A stretch of DNA of 64,000 nucleotides from a bacterium (GTDB lineage Bacteria > Pseudomonadota > Alphaproteobacteria > Sphingomonadales > Sphingomonadaceae), in assembly GCA_030824575.1 (NCBI GenBank), contig JAVBXL010000205.1, forward strand, positions 52,350-116,349, read 5' to 3'. Made by a program: the position numbers and the translations under genes. This document shows positions 23,483-33,034 of the stretch, one piece after another. Every line of letters begins with the position of its first letter. The first letter of the stretch is position 1. The notes under the pieces were generated by a model. That model was not told the DNA's origin and did not search any database. It saw only the letters and a list, made by a program, of their open reading frames with translations.

Positions 23483-25525
23483 ATGACCCCGACCAAACTG
23501 CTCATCGGTCAAATTCTCGTGGTACTTGCGATCGTCATCGCGGGTATCTGGATCGCAACGCAATGGGCGGCGGCACAGCTTGCGTATCAGCCAGAACTCG
23601 GCCCGCCGTGGTTCATCGCCTTCGATCAGCCAATCTACCATCCGTGGTCGGTCTTCCCGTGGTGGTATCACTTCGATGCGTATGCGCCGGTCATTTTCGA
23701 CGAGGCGGGGGCAATCGCGGCAACTGGCGGATTTGTCGGCTGCGGCGCTGCGATCTTCGGGTCGCTCTGGCGCGCGCGCCAGTCGAGCAATCTCACCACC
23801 TATGGCTCTGCGCGTTGGGCAAACCATCGTGACATCAAGGCCGCTAGGCTGCTCGGCAACCAAGGTGTCGCGCTAGGCCGGATCGGCGGAGACGATCTCC
23901 GCCATGACGGTCCGGAGCACGTCATGGCGTTCGCGCCGACCCGATCGGGCAAGGGTGTGGGCCTCGTAGTACCCACGCTGCTCAACTGGACCGGTTCGAC
24001 CGTCGTACACGACATCAAGGGCGAGAACTGGCAACTGACCGCCGGCTGGCGTGCGCGCTTCTCGCACTGCCTGTTGTTCAACCCGACCGATGCGCGCTCG
24101 GCGCGCTACAATCCGCTGCTCGAAGTGCGGCGTGGCGTGAACGAAGTCCGCGACGTTCAGAACATCGCCGACATCCTTGTCGATCCCGAAGGCGCACTCG
24201 AACGTCGCAATCACTGGGAGAAGACCAGCCATTCGCTGCTGGTCGGTGCGATCCTCCACGTCCTCTACGCCGAGGAAGAGAAGACGCTCGCCCGCGTCGC
24301 AACCTTCCTGTCGGACCCGCAGAGGAGCTTCGCCGCGACCTTGCGCCGGATGATGGCGACCAACCACCTCGGCTCGGCGGACGCGCCGATGGTCCATCCG
24401 GTCGTCGCCTCGGCGGCGCGCGAACTGCTCAACAAGAGCGAGAACGAACGCTCGGGCGTGCTGTCGACGGCGATGTCGTTTCTAGGTCTTTATCGCGATC
24501 CGACTGTGGCTGCGGTCACGGCCGCGTCGGATTGGCGGATCACTGATCTCGTCGAAGCAGCGCATCCGGTTTCGCTCTACCTCGTAGTGCCGCCATCGGA
24601 TATCAGCCGCACCAAGCCGTTGGTCCGCCTGATCCTCAACCAGATCGGCCGTCGGCTGACCGAGGAACTGCGCGGCACCGGCAAGGACGGCGAAGCCGCC
24701 CCCGGTCGCCACCGGCTGCTGATGATGCTCGACGAGTTTCCGGCACTGGGGCGGCTCGACTTCTTTGAAACGAGCCTCGCCTTCCTCGCCGGCTATGGCG
24801 TGCGTGCCTTCCTCATCGCGCAGAGCCTCAACCAGATCGAGAAGGCCTATGGCGAGCACAACGCCATCCTCGACAATTGCCATGTCCGCATCGCCTTCGC
24901 GACCAATGACGAGCGCACCGCCAAGCGAATTTCGGACGCGCTCGGCACCGCGACCGAGCAGCGCGCAATGCGCAACTATGCCGGCCACCGGCTGGCGCCC
25001 TGGCTCGCGCACGTCATGGTCAGCCGGCAGGAGACCGCGCGTGCGCTGTTGACTCCGGGCGAAGTGATGCAACTTGCGCCGACCGACGAGCTTGTCCTGA
25101 TCTCGGGTCAGCCCCCGATCCGCGCGAAGAAGCTGCGCTACTACGAGGATCGCCGATTCACCACGCGCGTCCTGCCCGCACCGTCGCTCGATAGCGATGG
25201 GTACCGTGACCTTCCCGCCGCACGGCCCGACGATTGGGCCGGACAGATACGCGGTGCCGACATGCGCCTTGCCGCCGGCAATGATACCGAAGAAGGCGCC
25301 GATGCCGGCGGTCTCGAACATGCTCGCCATCCTGCGCACGAAATCGAACCGGCCGTCGCGGTCGAGCCTGAGATCGCCGATCCGCTAGGGCTCGGCGAGG
25401 ACGATGGCGACCAGGCCGCTGAGCGCCGGGCCATGGACCGAGTGCAGCAGCTCGGCACCGCTCGCACGGTCTATGGTCTCGATGCCGCGTCTGGTCGTCC
25501 CGACGACCTGCAGCTGGGGTTCTGA
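23483..25525 (+). CDS. virD4: Type IV coupling protein VirD4/TraG
   Basis: 680 aa from the ATG at 23483 with an AAAGG ribosome-binding site. The N-terminus has two membrane segments (LLIGQILVVLAIVIAGIWIA and the IAATGGFVGCGAAIFGSLW stretch). Walker A is APTRSGKGVG (151-160) and Walker B is LLMMLDEFPALG. It is the hexameric ATPase that links the relaxase-DNA complex to the Trb channel. It opens the transfer operon, 3 bp from the next gene. The 284-bp gap before it (23199-23482) is a divergent promoter region with no gene seen. Confidence 0.95.
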   Translation: MTPTKLLIGQILVVLAIVIAGIWIATQWAAAQLAYQPELGPPWFIAFDQPIYHPWSVFPWWYHFDAYAPVIFDEAGAIAATGGFVGCGAAIFGSLWRARQSSNLTTYGSARWANHRDIKAARLLGNQGVALGRIGGDDLRHDGPEHVMAFAPTRSGKGVGLVVPTLLNWTGSTVVHDIKGENWQLTAGWRARFSHCLLFNPTDARSARYNPLLEVRRGVNEVRDVQNIADILVDPEGALERRNHWEKTSHSLLVGAILHVLYAEEEKTLARVATFLSDPQRSFAATLRRMMATNHLGSADAPMVHPVVASAARELLNKSENERSGVLSTAMSFLGLYRDPTVAAVTAASDWRITDLVEAAHPVSLYLVVPPSDISRTKPLVRLILNQIGRRLTEELRGTGKDGEAAPGRHRLLMMLDEFPALGRLDFFETSLAFLAGYGVRAFLIAQSLNQIEKAYGEHNAILDNCHVRIAFATNDERTAKRISDALGTATEQRAMRNYAGHRLAPWLAHVMVSRQETARALLTPGEVMQLAPTDELVLISGQPPIRAKKLRYYEDRRFTTRVLPAPSLDSDGYRDLPAARPDDWAGQIRGADMRLAAGNDTEEGADAGGLEHARHPAHEIEPAVAVEPEIADPLGLGEDDGDQAAERRAMDRVQQLGTARTVYGLDAASGRPDDLQLGF

Positions 25526-25527
25526 CC

Positions 25528-25926
25528 ATGGAAAAGGTCCGCCACCAGTTGTTTCTGCCCAAGCCGCTCTCCGACCGGCTGGAAGTGCTCGCCGCCAAGC
25601 CCGGCGCCAGCAAGTCGGCGATCCTCGTCGATGCGGTCACCGCCTGGCTCAACCGCCGCGGGGCCTCCGAACTGGAGGATCGGTTCGCGATCCGGCTCGA
25701 TCGGCTGACGCAATCGATCGGCCGCGTCGATCGTGACGCTTATGTGATCCTCGAGACGCTCGCGCTATTCATTCGCTTCGAACTCGCGATCCAGACGCCG
25801 CTTGCCGAGAACGACCAGGCAGGGCGTGCCCTCGGAGCAAAAAGGTTCGAGGCCTTCATTACCCAGGTCGGGCGGCAAGTCTCGACGGGGCGTCGCACGC
25901 TCGGTGCGTCGGAGGACGGCGAATGA
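25528..25926 (+). CDS. CopG-like ribbon-helix-helix protein
   Basis: 132 aa. The first 45 residues (RHQLFLPKPLSDRLEVLA, ASKSAILVDAVTAWLNRR) fit a ribbon-helix-helix DNA-binding fold, and the rest is helical with a hydrophobic patch (YVILETLALFIRF). It sits 2 bp after virD4 and overlaps trbB by 4 bases (ATGA), a position usually held by a small CopG-type protein in Trb operons, where an operon-regulating or relaxosome role is supposed. Confidence 0.85.
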   Translation: MEKVRHQLFLPKPLSDRLEVLAAKPGASKSAILVDAVTAWLNRRGASELEDRFAIRLDRLTQSIGRVDRDAYVILETLALFIRFELAIQTPLAENDQAGRALGAKRFEAFITQVGRQVSTGRRTLGASEDGE

Positions 25927-26909
25927 GCGCTGGTCTTTCCGCGGAGCGTCGCCGACGCATGCTGATCACTGCGCTCGGTGCTGACATCGCATCGGCCATG
26001 CGCGATCCGCTGGTGATCGAGATCATGGTCAATCCCGATGGCGCATTACGGCTCGACCGGCTCGGCGAGGGCCGCACCGATACCGAAGTCCGGATCGAAC
26101 CCGACCAGGTCGAGCGGATCATCCGGCTGGTAGCGAGTCACGCGCGCGCCGAGGTCCATGCCGAGCATCCGATCATTTCGGCCGAGCTGCCGCCGCATAT
26201 CGAAGGCCGGGCCGGAGAGCGGTTCGAAGGCGTGCTTCCGCCAGTGTCGTCGGCGCCGTGCTTCTCGATCCGCAAGCCCGCGCAAAAGCTGCACACGCTC
26301 GACGACTATATCGCTGACGGGCTGATGACGGAAAAACAGGCCGACGCGCTGCGCGCCGCGGTTACGCAGCGCTACAATATCCTCGTTGCCGGCGGCACCA
26401 GCTCGGGCAAGACCACGCTCGCCAATGCGCTGCTCGCCGAGATGGCCTGGGTCGATGCCCGCGTTATCCTGATCGAGGACACGCGCGAGCTGCAATGCCC
26501 GCTGCCCGACACGGTCGCGCTGCGCACCCGACCACCGCATGTCTCGATGACCGAACTGGTGCGCTCGACCATGCGCCTGCGGCCCGACCGCATCGTGGTC
26601 GGCGAGGTGCGCGGCCCCGAAGCGCTCGACATGCTCAAGGCCTGGAACACCGGCCATCCCGGCGGGATCGCGACCGTCCACGCCAACAGTGCGCTGGCCG
26701 CGCTCTACCGGATCGAACAACTGGTGCAGGAGACGGTCATCACCGTGCCGCGCCAGCTGATCGCGGAAGCCATCGACATCGTCGTGTTCATTTCCGGGCG
26801 CGGCATCGATCGCCGCGTCTCGACCATCGCGCGCGTCGCCGGGCTCGATCCCGACACCGGCACCTACGCGCTCGCCGACTTTCCCACCGCCAGACCCAAG
26901 GAGATCTGA
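25923..26909 (+). CDS. trbB: Conjugal transfer ATPase TrbB (VirB11-like)
   Basis: 328 aa. The N-terminal domain is followed by the secretion-ATPase core with Walker A GGTSSGKTT (157-165), the Asp box VILIEDTRELQC, Walker B-type DRIVVGEVRGPEAL and the His box HPGGIATVHANSA. It forms a hexameric ring under the inner-membrane channel and powers pilus assembly and substrate transfer. Starts in ATGA overlap with the CopG-like gene and is followed by trbC after 3 bp. Confidence 0.96.
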   Translation: MSAGLSAERRRRMLITALGADIASAMRDPLVIEIMVNPDGALRLDRLGEGRTDTEVRIEPDQVERIIRLVASHARAEVHAEHPIISAELPPHIEGRAGERFEGVLPPVSSAPCFSIRKPAQKLHTLDDYIADGLMTEKQADALRAAVTQRYNILVAGGTSSGKTTLANALLAEMAWVDARVILIEDTRELQCPLPDTVALRTRPPHVSMTELVRSTMRLRPDRIVVGEVRGPEALDMLKAWNTGHPGGIATVHANSALAALYRIEQLVQETVITVPRQLIAEAIDIVVFISGRGIDRRVSTIARVAGLDPDTGTYALADFPTARPKEI

Positions 26910-26912
26910 CCC

Positions 26913-27254
26913 ATGACGCGTGCCCAACTGATCCGACTTCCCGGAAATCGCCCGCTGCTGATCGGCGCGGCCCTCGGCCTCGCACTGACGCTCGCCACCC
27001 AGGTCCAGGCTGCCGGCTCCGGCATGCCGTGGGAAGAGCCGCTACAACAGGTCCTGGAATCGGTGCAGGGACCGGTCGCCAAGATCGTGGCGGTGATCAT
27101 CATCATCGTCACCGGCCTGACGCTCGCGTTCGGCGAGACCGCAGGCGGATTCCGGCGGCTCATCCAGATCGTATTCGGCCTCTCGATCGCGTTCGCCGCC
27201 TCGTCCTTCTTCCTGTCCTTCTTCAGCTTCGGCGGCGGAGCGCTGATCTCGTGA
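26913..27254 (+). CDS. trbC: TrbC/VirB2 pilin
   Basis: 113 aa. A long signal sequence (LLIGAALGLALTLATQVQAAG) precedes two hydrophobic helices (IVAVIIIIVTGLTLAFGET and IVFGLSIAFAASSFFLSFFSFGGG). It is the major pilus subunit precursor, expected to be matured by the TraF peptidase at 6956. It overlaps trbD by GTGA. Confidence 0.93.
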   Translation: MTRAQLIRLPGNRPLLIGAALGLALTLATQVQAAGSGMPWEEPLQQVLESVQGPVAKIVAVIIIIVTGLTLAFGETAGGFRRLIQIVFGLSIAFAASSFFLSFFSFGGGALIS

Positions 27255-27535
27255 TCGCCCAAACCGCCTTTGCCGGCCAGCATATCGAAGGCTTCGAGGT
27301 GCCGATCCACGGCTCGCTCGGCAGTCCGCTGCTGCTCGGCGGCGCGCCGCGCGGCCTTGCAATCGTCAATGGCACGCTGGCCGCCGCCGTCGGCCTCGGC
27401 CTCCAGCAATGGCTGGCCGGTGTCCTGCTTTGGGCAGTCGGGCACAGCGTCGCGGTGATGGCCGCCCGCCGCGACCCGAGTTTCGCGCCGGTCCTGCTTC
27501 GCCACATCCGCCAGAAGGGGTATTTCGCATGCTGA
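27251..27535 (+). CDS. trbD: TrbD/VirB3 inner-membrane protein
   Basis: 94 aa from a GTG at 27251 in GTGA overlap with trbC. The track shows it only as the tail of a 346-aa out-of-frame ORF. EGFEVPIHGSLGSPLLLGGAPR is the VirB3 family opening, and the hydrophobic run VNGTLAAAVGLGLQQWLAGVLLW spans the membrane. It partners the TrbE ATPase, whose start overlaps it by 7 bases. Confidence 0.9.
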   Translation: MIAQTAFAGQHIEGFEVPIHGSLGSPLLLGGAPRGLAIVNGTLAAAVGLGLQQWLAGVLLWAVGHSVAVMAARRDPSFAPVLLRHIRQKGYFAC

Positions 27536-29994
27536 GCCTGCGCGAATATCGCGACCGCGCCGAGCGGCTCGCCGACCATCTCCCCTGGGCAGCGTTGGTC
27601 GCCCCAGGTGTCGTGCTCAACAAGGACGGCAGCTTCCTTCGGGTGCTGACGTTCCGTGGTCCCGATCTCGAATCCGCCACCGAGGCCGAACTGGTCGGCG
27701 CCTGCGCACGGGCGAACAACGTGCTCAAGCGGTTCGGCAGCGGCTGGGCGCTGTTCTTCGACGCCGAACGACGGGAGGCACTGGCCTATCCCGACAGCGC
27801 CTTTCCCGATGCGGCAAGCTGGCTGGTCGATGGCGAGCGGCAGGCTGCATTCGAGGCCGAGGGCACGCATTTCGAGAGCCGCTACCACCTGACGCTGACC
27901 TGGCTGCCGCCGGCCGATGCGACCGATCGCGCCGGGCGCTCGCTGGTCGAGCGGCCTGATGGCGACAAGGAACGCGACTGGCGCGGCACATTGGAGAGCT
28001 TCGTCGCCGACACCGACCGGGTACTCGACCTGCTGGCCGGATTCATGCCCGAGGTGCGAGCGCTCGACGATGGCGCGACGCTGACCTTTCTTCACGGCAC
28101 GATCTCGGACCGCCGGCACGCTGTCGCCGCGCCGGAAACGCCGATGTATCTCGACGCGGTGCTCGCCGACACGCCGCTGGTCGGCGGGCTGGAGCCGCGA
28201 CTCGGCGACCTGCACGTCCGCACGCTGACCATCCTCGGCTTCCCGAGCCTGAGCCGACCGGGCATCCTTGATGCGCTCAACCATCAGGATTTCGGCTACC
28301 GCTGGGTCACGCGCTTCATCGCGCTCGACAAGACGCTCGCGACCAAGACGCTGACCTCGCTCCGGCGGCAATGGTTCAACAAGCGCAAGTCGGTCACGGC
28401 GATGTTGCGCGAGGTGCTCTACAATAGCCCTGCGCAACTGCTCGACAGCGATGCCGACAACAAGGTGGTCGATGCCGATCTCGCCCTGCAGGCGCTCGGC
28501 GGCGACCATGTCGCATTCGGCTATCTGACCACGACAATTACGGTCACCGATCGCAGCCGCACTGCAGTCGAGGACAAGGTCCGCGCGGTCGAGCGGATCG
28601 TCAACGGCTTGGGCTGCACCTGTGTGCGCGAAGGCGTGAACGCGGTCGAGGCCTGGCTCTCGTCCTTGCCCGGTCATGTCTACGCCAATGTCCGGCAGCC
28701 GCTGGTCCATACCCTCAACCTCGCGCATTTGATGCCGCTCTCGTCGGTGTGGGCCGGGCCGGTGCGCAACACGCATCTCGACGGACCGCCGCTGCTGGTA
28801 GCGAAGACGGCCGGCTCGACGCCATTCCGGCTGTCCACCCATGTCGGCGATGTTGGCCATATGATGGTGGTCGGGCCGACCGGTGCGGGCAAGTCGGTGC
28901 TGCTCAGCCTGATCGCGCTCCAGTTTCGCCGCTACGCCGACGCGCAAGTCTATATTTTCGACAAGGGCAATTCGGCCCGCGCCGCGGTGCTGGCGATGGG
29001 CGGCGCGCATCATGCGCTCGGCTCCGCCGAAGCTGATGGCGATGCGCTCGCCTTCCAGCCGCTGGTCGGCATCGACGATGCGACCGAGCGTAGCTGGGCC
29101 GCGGACTGGATCGCGGCGCTGCTCGCCGCCGAAAATGTGCCGGTCACGCCGGAGGCCAAGGACGCGGTCTGGACCGCGCTCGGCAGCCTCGCCTCGGCAC
29201 CGCGCGAAGAGCGGACCATGACCGGCCTCGCGCTGCTGCTCCAGTCGAATGCGCTGCGGATCGCGCTCCAGCCCTACACGCTCGAAGGCCCGCACGGCCG
29301 GTTGCTCGACGCGGCCGAACAGCAACTCGCACTCGCCGACGTCCAGTGTTTCGAGACCGAGGCGCTGATGGGCCAAGCAGGCGCGGTCGCGCCGGTGCTA
29401 ACCTATCTGTTCCACCGGCTGGAGGAGCGGTTCGACGGCCGACCGACCCTACTGATCCTCGACGAAGCCTGGATCTTCCTCGACCATCCGCTGTTCGCCG
29501 CCCGAATTCGCGAATGGCTAAAAGTGCTGCGCAAGAAGAATGTCGCGGTGCTGTTCGCGACCCAGAGCCTTGCCGACATCGCCGGATCGGCGATCGCGCC
29601 CGCCATTATCGAGAGTTGTCCGCAGCGCATCCTGCTGCCCAACGACCGCGCGATCGAGCCGCAGGGCCACGACATCTATGCGCGCTTCGGGCTCAACGAC
29701 CGCCAGATCGAGCTGATCGCCCGGGCCACGCCCAAGCGGCATTATTACCTCCAATCCGCGCGCGGCAACCGGCTGTTCGAACTCGGCCTCGGCCCGGTCA
29801 CGCTGGCGCTGTGCGGCTCGTCCGACCCGGTCGCGCAGGCGCGCATCGACGCTGTCCTCGCCGAGCACGGCCGCTCCGGCTTTGCCGCCGGCTTCCTCCG
29901 CGACGCCGGCCTCGACTGGGCGGCCGATCTCGCCGCCGACTTTCCAGCTTCAGAACCGTCCACGTCCCAAGCCCCCCAAGAAGGAGAAGAGTAA
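27529..29994 (+). CDS. trbE: Conjugal transfer ATPase TrbE (VirB4-like)
   Basis: 821 aa from the ATG at 27529 (MLSLREYRDRAERLADHLPW), inside the end of trbD. The N-terminal CagE/VirB4 domain contains LTFRGPDLESATEAEL and VTRFIALDKTLATKTL. The ATPase half has Walker A VVGPTGAGKSVLL near residue 448 and Walker B LLILDEAWIFLDHP, then LFATQSLADIAGS. It is the largest energy-supplying protein of the channel and works in pilin extraction. A 717-aa ORF runs antisense to it; it is a composition artefact. Confidence 0.95.
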   Translation: MLSLREYRDRAERLADHLPWAALVAPGVVLNKDGSFLRVLTFRGPDLESATEAELVGACARANNVLKRFGSGWALFFDAERREALAYPDSAFPDAASWLVDGERQAAFEAEGTHFESRYHLTLTWLPPADATDRAGRSLVERPDGDKERDWRGTLESFVADTDRVLDLLAGFMPEVRALDDGATLTFLHGTISDRRHAVAAPETPMYLDAVLADTPLVGGLEPRLGDLHVRTLTILGFPSLSRPGILDALNHQDFGYRWVTRFIALDKTLATKTLTSLRRQWFNKRKSVTAMLREVLYNSPAQLLDSDADNKVVDADLALQALGGDHVAFGYLTTTITVTDRSRTAVEDKVRAVERIVNGLGCTCVREGVNAVEAWLSSLPGHVYANVRQPLVHTLNLAHLMPLSSVWAGPVRNTHLDGPPLLVAKTAGSTPFRLSTHVGDVGHMMVVGPTGAGKSVLLSLIALQFRRYADAQVYIFDKGNSARAAVLAMGGAHHALGSAEADGDALAFQPLVGIDDATERSWAADWIAALLAAENVPVTPEAKDAVWTALGSLASAPREERTMTGLALLLQSNALRIALQPYTLEGPHGRLLDAAEQQLALADVQCFETEALMGQAGAVAPVLTYLFHRLEERFDGRPTLLILDEAWIFLDHPLFAARIREWLKVLRKKNVAVLFATQSLADIAGSAIAPAIIESCPQRILLPNDRAIEPQGHDIYARFGLNDRQIELIARATPKRHYYLQSARGNRLFELGLGPVTLALCGSSDPVAQARIDAVLAEHGRSGFAAGFLRDAGLDWAADLAADFPASEPSTSQAPQEGEE

Positions 29995-30746
29995 TGCGTA
30001 TCCCCACTCGAAAGCACGTCATTGCGGTGGCCCTCGGCCTCGGGACCGTTGGTTCGCTCGGCATGGGCTTGGTGATGTCGGCCACACCGGCGCACGCCCA
30101 ATTCGGCGGCGTCGTGTTCGATCCCAGCAATTACGCGCAGAACATCCTGACCGCCGCGCGCACGCTGCAGACCGTCAACCAGCAAATCCAGCAGCTCCAG
30201 AATGAAGCGCAGATGCTGGTCAACATGGGGAAGAACCTGACCCGCATCGACTTCCCGCAGCTCGATGCGCTCAAGCAGAAGCTCGCCGAGATCGACCGGC
30301 TGATGGGACGGGCCCAGGCGATCGACTTCCGCGTCGACCAGCTCGACGACAAGTTCCAGTCGCTGTTTCCGCAGGATTTCTCGTCGGCGCTGCGGACCGA
30401 TGCCCGCGTCCGTGACGCACGAGCCCGTCTCGATGCGAGCATGGGCGCCTTCCGCCAGACGATGACTGTGCAGGCGCAAGTGGTCGAGAACATCCAGAGC
30501 GATACCGAGGCGCTCGCTGACATCGTCGCGCGCAGCCAGGGCGCCGAAGGATCGCTGCAAGCCCAGCAGGCCACCAACCAGCTACTCGCGCTTACGGCCA
30601 AGCAGCAGTTCCAGCTCCAGCACATGTTGGCCGCGCAGTTCCGCAGCGAAGCTGTCGAACAGGCGCGGCGCGCCACCCAGGCTGCCGAAGCGCGCGCGGC
30701 GACCAAGAAGTTCCTCGGATCCGGATCGGCCTACACGCCCCGATAG
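29994..30746 (+). CDS. trbJ: TrbJ (VirB5-like) periplasmic channel protein
   Basis: 250 aa from the ATG at 29994, sharing one base with the trbE stop and preceded by AAGGAGAAG. Signal peptide ends at TPAHAQF; then VVFDPSNYAQNILTAARTLQTVN, a strong helical/coiled-coil region rich in Gln and a C-terminus QFRSEAVEQARRATQAAEARAA. VirB5 relatives sit at the pilus tip and contact recipients. The 140-bp gap to trbL is where a small trbK entry-exclusion lipoprotein is usual; no such ORF is visible. Confidence 0.92.
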   Translation: MRIPTRKHVIAVALGLGTVGSLGMGLVMSATPAHAQFGGVVFDPSNYAQNILTAARTLQTVNQQIQQLQNEAQMLVNMGKNLTRIDFPQLDALKQKLAEIDRLMGRAQAIDFRVDQLDDKFQSLFPQDFSSALRTDARVRDARARLDASMGAFRQTMTVQAQVVENIQSDTEALADIVARSQGAEGSLQAQQATNQLLALTAKQQFQLQHMLAAQFRSEAVEQARRATQAAEARAATKKFLGSGSAYTPR

Positions 30747-30886
30747 CCCCCCCGGGGCCGACAGGCTCGATCCGGACTCGCGACCGGCGGCGTTCCCTCC
30801 CGTCCCGGTCGCCGTCGCGGGGCGCGGTCCAGCTCCCCCACCGCGTCCCGCGACACCTCTTCAATCGCCAGCAGGAAGGCAGCCAC

Positions 30887-32209
30887 TTGAACGACCTCAA
30901 CGTCATCGACCGCTTCCTGCAGGCGTTCATCACCTACATCGACAGCGGTTTCGGGTTGCTGGGTCCCGATGTCGGGTTCCTGACCGCGACGCTGATCGGC
31001 ATCGACATCACGCTCGCTGGGCTGTTCTGGGCAATGGGCGGCGAGGACAATGTCATCGGCCGCTTTCTCAAGAAGATCCTCTACATTGGCGCGTTCGCGT
31101 TCATCCTGAACAGCTTCTCGACGCTCGCCGACATCATCTTCCGCTCGTTCGCGCAGGCGGGACTGACCGCAGGCGGTGGGACGCTTTCGGCTGACGACCT
31201 GCTCAAGCCCGGACGGCTTGCAGGCACCGGCTTCTCGGCGGCCTGGCCGCTGCTCGAACAGGCCAGCGAAATGGTCGGGTTCACGACCTTCTTCGACAAT
31301 TTCCTGACGATCATGGTGCTGCTGTTCGCCTGGGCGCTGGTGATCGTCGCCTTCTTCATCCTAGCCGTGCAAATGTTCGTCTGTATCCTCGAGTTCAAGC
31401 TGACCAGCCTCGCCGGGTTTATCCTCGTGCCGTTTGCGCTGTGGAACCGGACCAGCTTTCTCGCCGAGCGCGTGCTCGGCAATGTCGTAAGCTCGGGCAT
31501 CAAGGTTATGGTGCTCGCCGTCATCGTCGGCATCGGCTCCAATTTCTTCACCGAGTTCACCGAAGCGCTGCAGGGCCAGGAGCCCGACATCGGGCAAGCC
31601 ATGAGCCTCGTGCTCGCCAGTCTGTCGCTATTTGGCCTCGGGATCTTCGGTCCGTCGATCGCCTCGGGTCTCGTCGCCGGCGCGCCGCAGCTGGGTGCCG
31701 GCGCGGCGCTGGGCACCGCCGTCGGCGCGGCCGGCGTGACCATGCTGGCCGGTGGCGCAGCCGCTGGTGGCGCGCGGGCGCTTGGCGGGGCGGCATTGGG
31801 CGCAGTGCGATCGGGCACGGCAATGGGGTCGGCCGCATCGACCGCCTACCAGCTCGGCCGCGAGACGGCCGCCACGCCATCGGTCGGCGCGGGCCTCGGC
31901 GGTGTCGCGCGTGCTGCCGGCAATGCCGCCAGGTCGCGCGCCGGCAGTGCGCTCGGTCTGGGCGAGGCCACTGCCAGCGGACGCCAGGCGGCATGGAACG
32001 CGCTTAACCAGAACTCGACCCAGAACTCTCCGTCGTCGTCTCAGGGTGGACCGGGCGGCGGCGGGGAGACCGGCACGCCCGCCTGGGCGCGCGCGATGCG
32101 CGACCAGCAGACCAGCCGGCATCGGCGTCAGGTCGCAATCCATACGCTCCAGCAGGGCGACCGCGGCGGCGCGTCCGCCACCCCCGACATCAAGGAAAGG
32201 AACGACTGA
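30887..32209 (+). CDS. trbL: TrbL (VirB6-like) inner-membrane channel protein
   Basis: 440 aa with a TTG start (NDLNVIDRFLQAF) and an AGGAAGG site ahead of it. Several membrane segments are plain: VGFLTATLIGIDITLAGLFWAMG, ILYIGAFAFILNSFSTLADI, LTIMVLLFAWALVIVAFFIL and LVLASLSLFGLGIFGPSIA. The tail is a low-complexity Gly/Ala/Ser-rich and then Gln/Asn-rich cytoplasmic extension, typical of the family. It forms the inner-membrane pore with TrbD and TrbF. Confidence 0.93.
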   Translation: MNDLNVIDRFLQAFITYIDSGFGLLGPDVGFLTATLIGIDITLAGLFWAMGGEDNVIGRFLKKILYIGAFAFILNSFSTLADIIFRSFAQAGLTAGGGTLSADDLLKPGRLAGTGFSAAWPLLEQASEMVGFTTFFDNFLTIMVLLFAWALVIVAFFILAVQMFVCILEFKLTSLAGFILVPFALWNRTSFLAERVLGNVVSSGIKVMVLAVIVGIGSNFFTEFTEALQGQEPDIGQAMSLVLASLSLFGLGIFGPSIASGLVAGAPQLGAGAALGTAVGAAGVTMLAGGAAAGGARALGGAALGAVRSGTAMGSAASTAYQLGRETAATPSVGAGLGGVARAAGNAARSRAGSALGLGEATASGRQAAWNALNQNSTQNSPSSSQGGPGGGGETGTPAWARAMRDQQTSRHRRQVAIHTLQQGDRGGASATPDIKERND

Positions 32210-32212
32210 GCC

Positions 32213-33034
32213 ATGTTCTTCAAGCGAAGTGCGCAGCGCTACGGGCGCACGCCCCCTCCCGAGACGCCGTACCAGCGTGCGGGCCAGCTCTGGGACGACC
32301 GGATCGGATCTGCTCGTGTGCAGGCGCGCAACTGGCGACTGATGGCGTTCGGTTGCCTCGCCCTAACCGCTGGCACGTCGGCGGGCCTTGCCTGGCAGTC
32401 GCTGCAGAGCCGCGTCACGCCCTATGTCGTCGAGGTCGACGGGCTGGGTGAGGCTCGGGCCGTACAGGCCGCTGATGTCGATTACCGGCCGACCGATCCG
32501 CAGGTCGCATGGCACCTGTCGCACTTCATCACCAATGTCCGCTCGGTGTCGCTCGACCCGGTGCTGATGCGCCGCGACTGGCTTGAAGCCTACGACTTCG
32601 CCACCAGGCGCGGCGCGCAGTTCCTCGGCGAGTATGCGCGATCAGCCGCGCCATTCGCCAATGTCGGCGAGCGGACCGTGTCGGTGCAGGTCACCAGCGT
32701 CGTCCGGGCATCGGACAAGTCGTTCCAGGTGAAGTGGACCGAGACCGCCTTCGAGCGCGGCTCGCAATCCGGCACCAGCCGCTGGACTGCGATCCTGACG
32801 ACCGTCACCCGCCCGCCGGCATCCGCCGATGTGCTGCGCAAGAACCCGCTCGGCATTTACGTGGACGCCGTCGACTGGAGCCGCGAACTGGACGGCGAGG
32901 CTCCCGTGCGCCCTGCGCCGACTGCGTTACCCGCGGACATACCCTCGACTGTCGCAAGCTCGATCCCCGCCGGATCGCCCCTCGATCCCGCGACCGGCAC
33001 CCCGGCCATCAACGCCCAGGAGACGCAACCATGA
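32213..33034 (+). CDS. trbF: TrbF (VirB8-like) scaffold protein
   Basis: 273 aa. A short cytoplasmic head (RTPPPETPYQRAGQLWDDRIG), one membrane helix (LMAFGCLALTAGTSAGLAW) and a periplasmic NTF2-like domain (VTPYVVEVDGLGEA, VAWHLSHFITNVRSVSLDP, NPLGIYVDAVDWSREL). It bridges inner-membrane and outer-membrane parts of the channel. The Pro-rich C-terminus is disordered. It overlaps trbG by ATGA. Confidence 0.95.
   Translation: MFFKRSAQRYGRTPPPETPYQRAGQLWDDRIGSARVQARNWRLMAFGCLALTAGTSAGLAWQSLQSRVTPYVVEVDGLGEARAVQAADVDYRPTDPQVAWHLSHFITNVRSVSLDPVLMRRDWLEAYDFATRRGAQFLGEYARSAAPFANVGERTVSVQVTSVVRASDKSFQVKWTETAFERGSQSGTSRWTAILTTVTRPPASADVLRKNPLGIYVDAVDWSRELDGEAPVRPAPTALPADIPSTVASSIPAGSPLDPATGTPAINAQETQP

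Noticed and set aside
27223-29376. A 717-aa minus-strand ORF opposite trbE
   Set aside because: Pure antisense read of trbE: Arg/Gly-rich, no domain, no ribosome-binding site. High GC keeps the opposite frame open.
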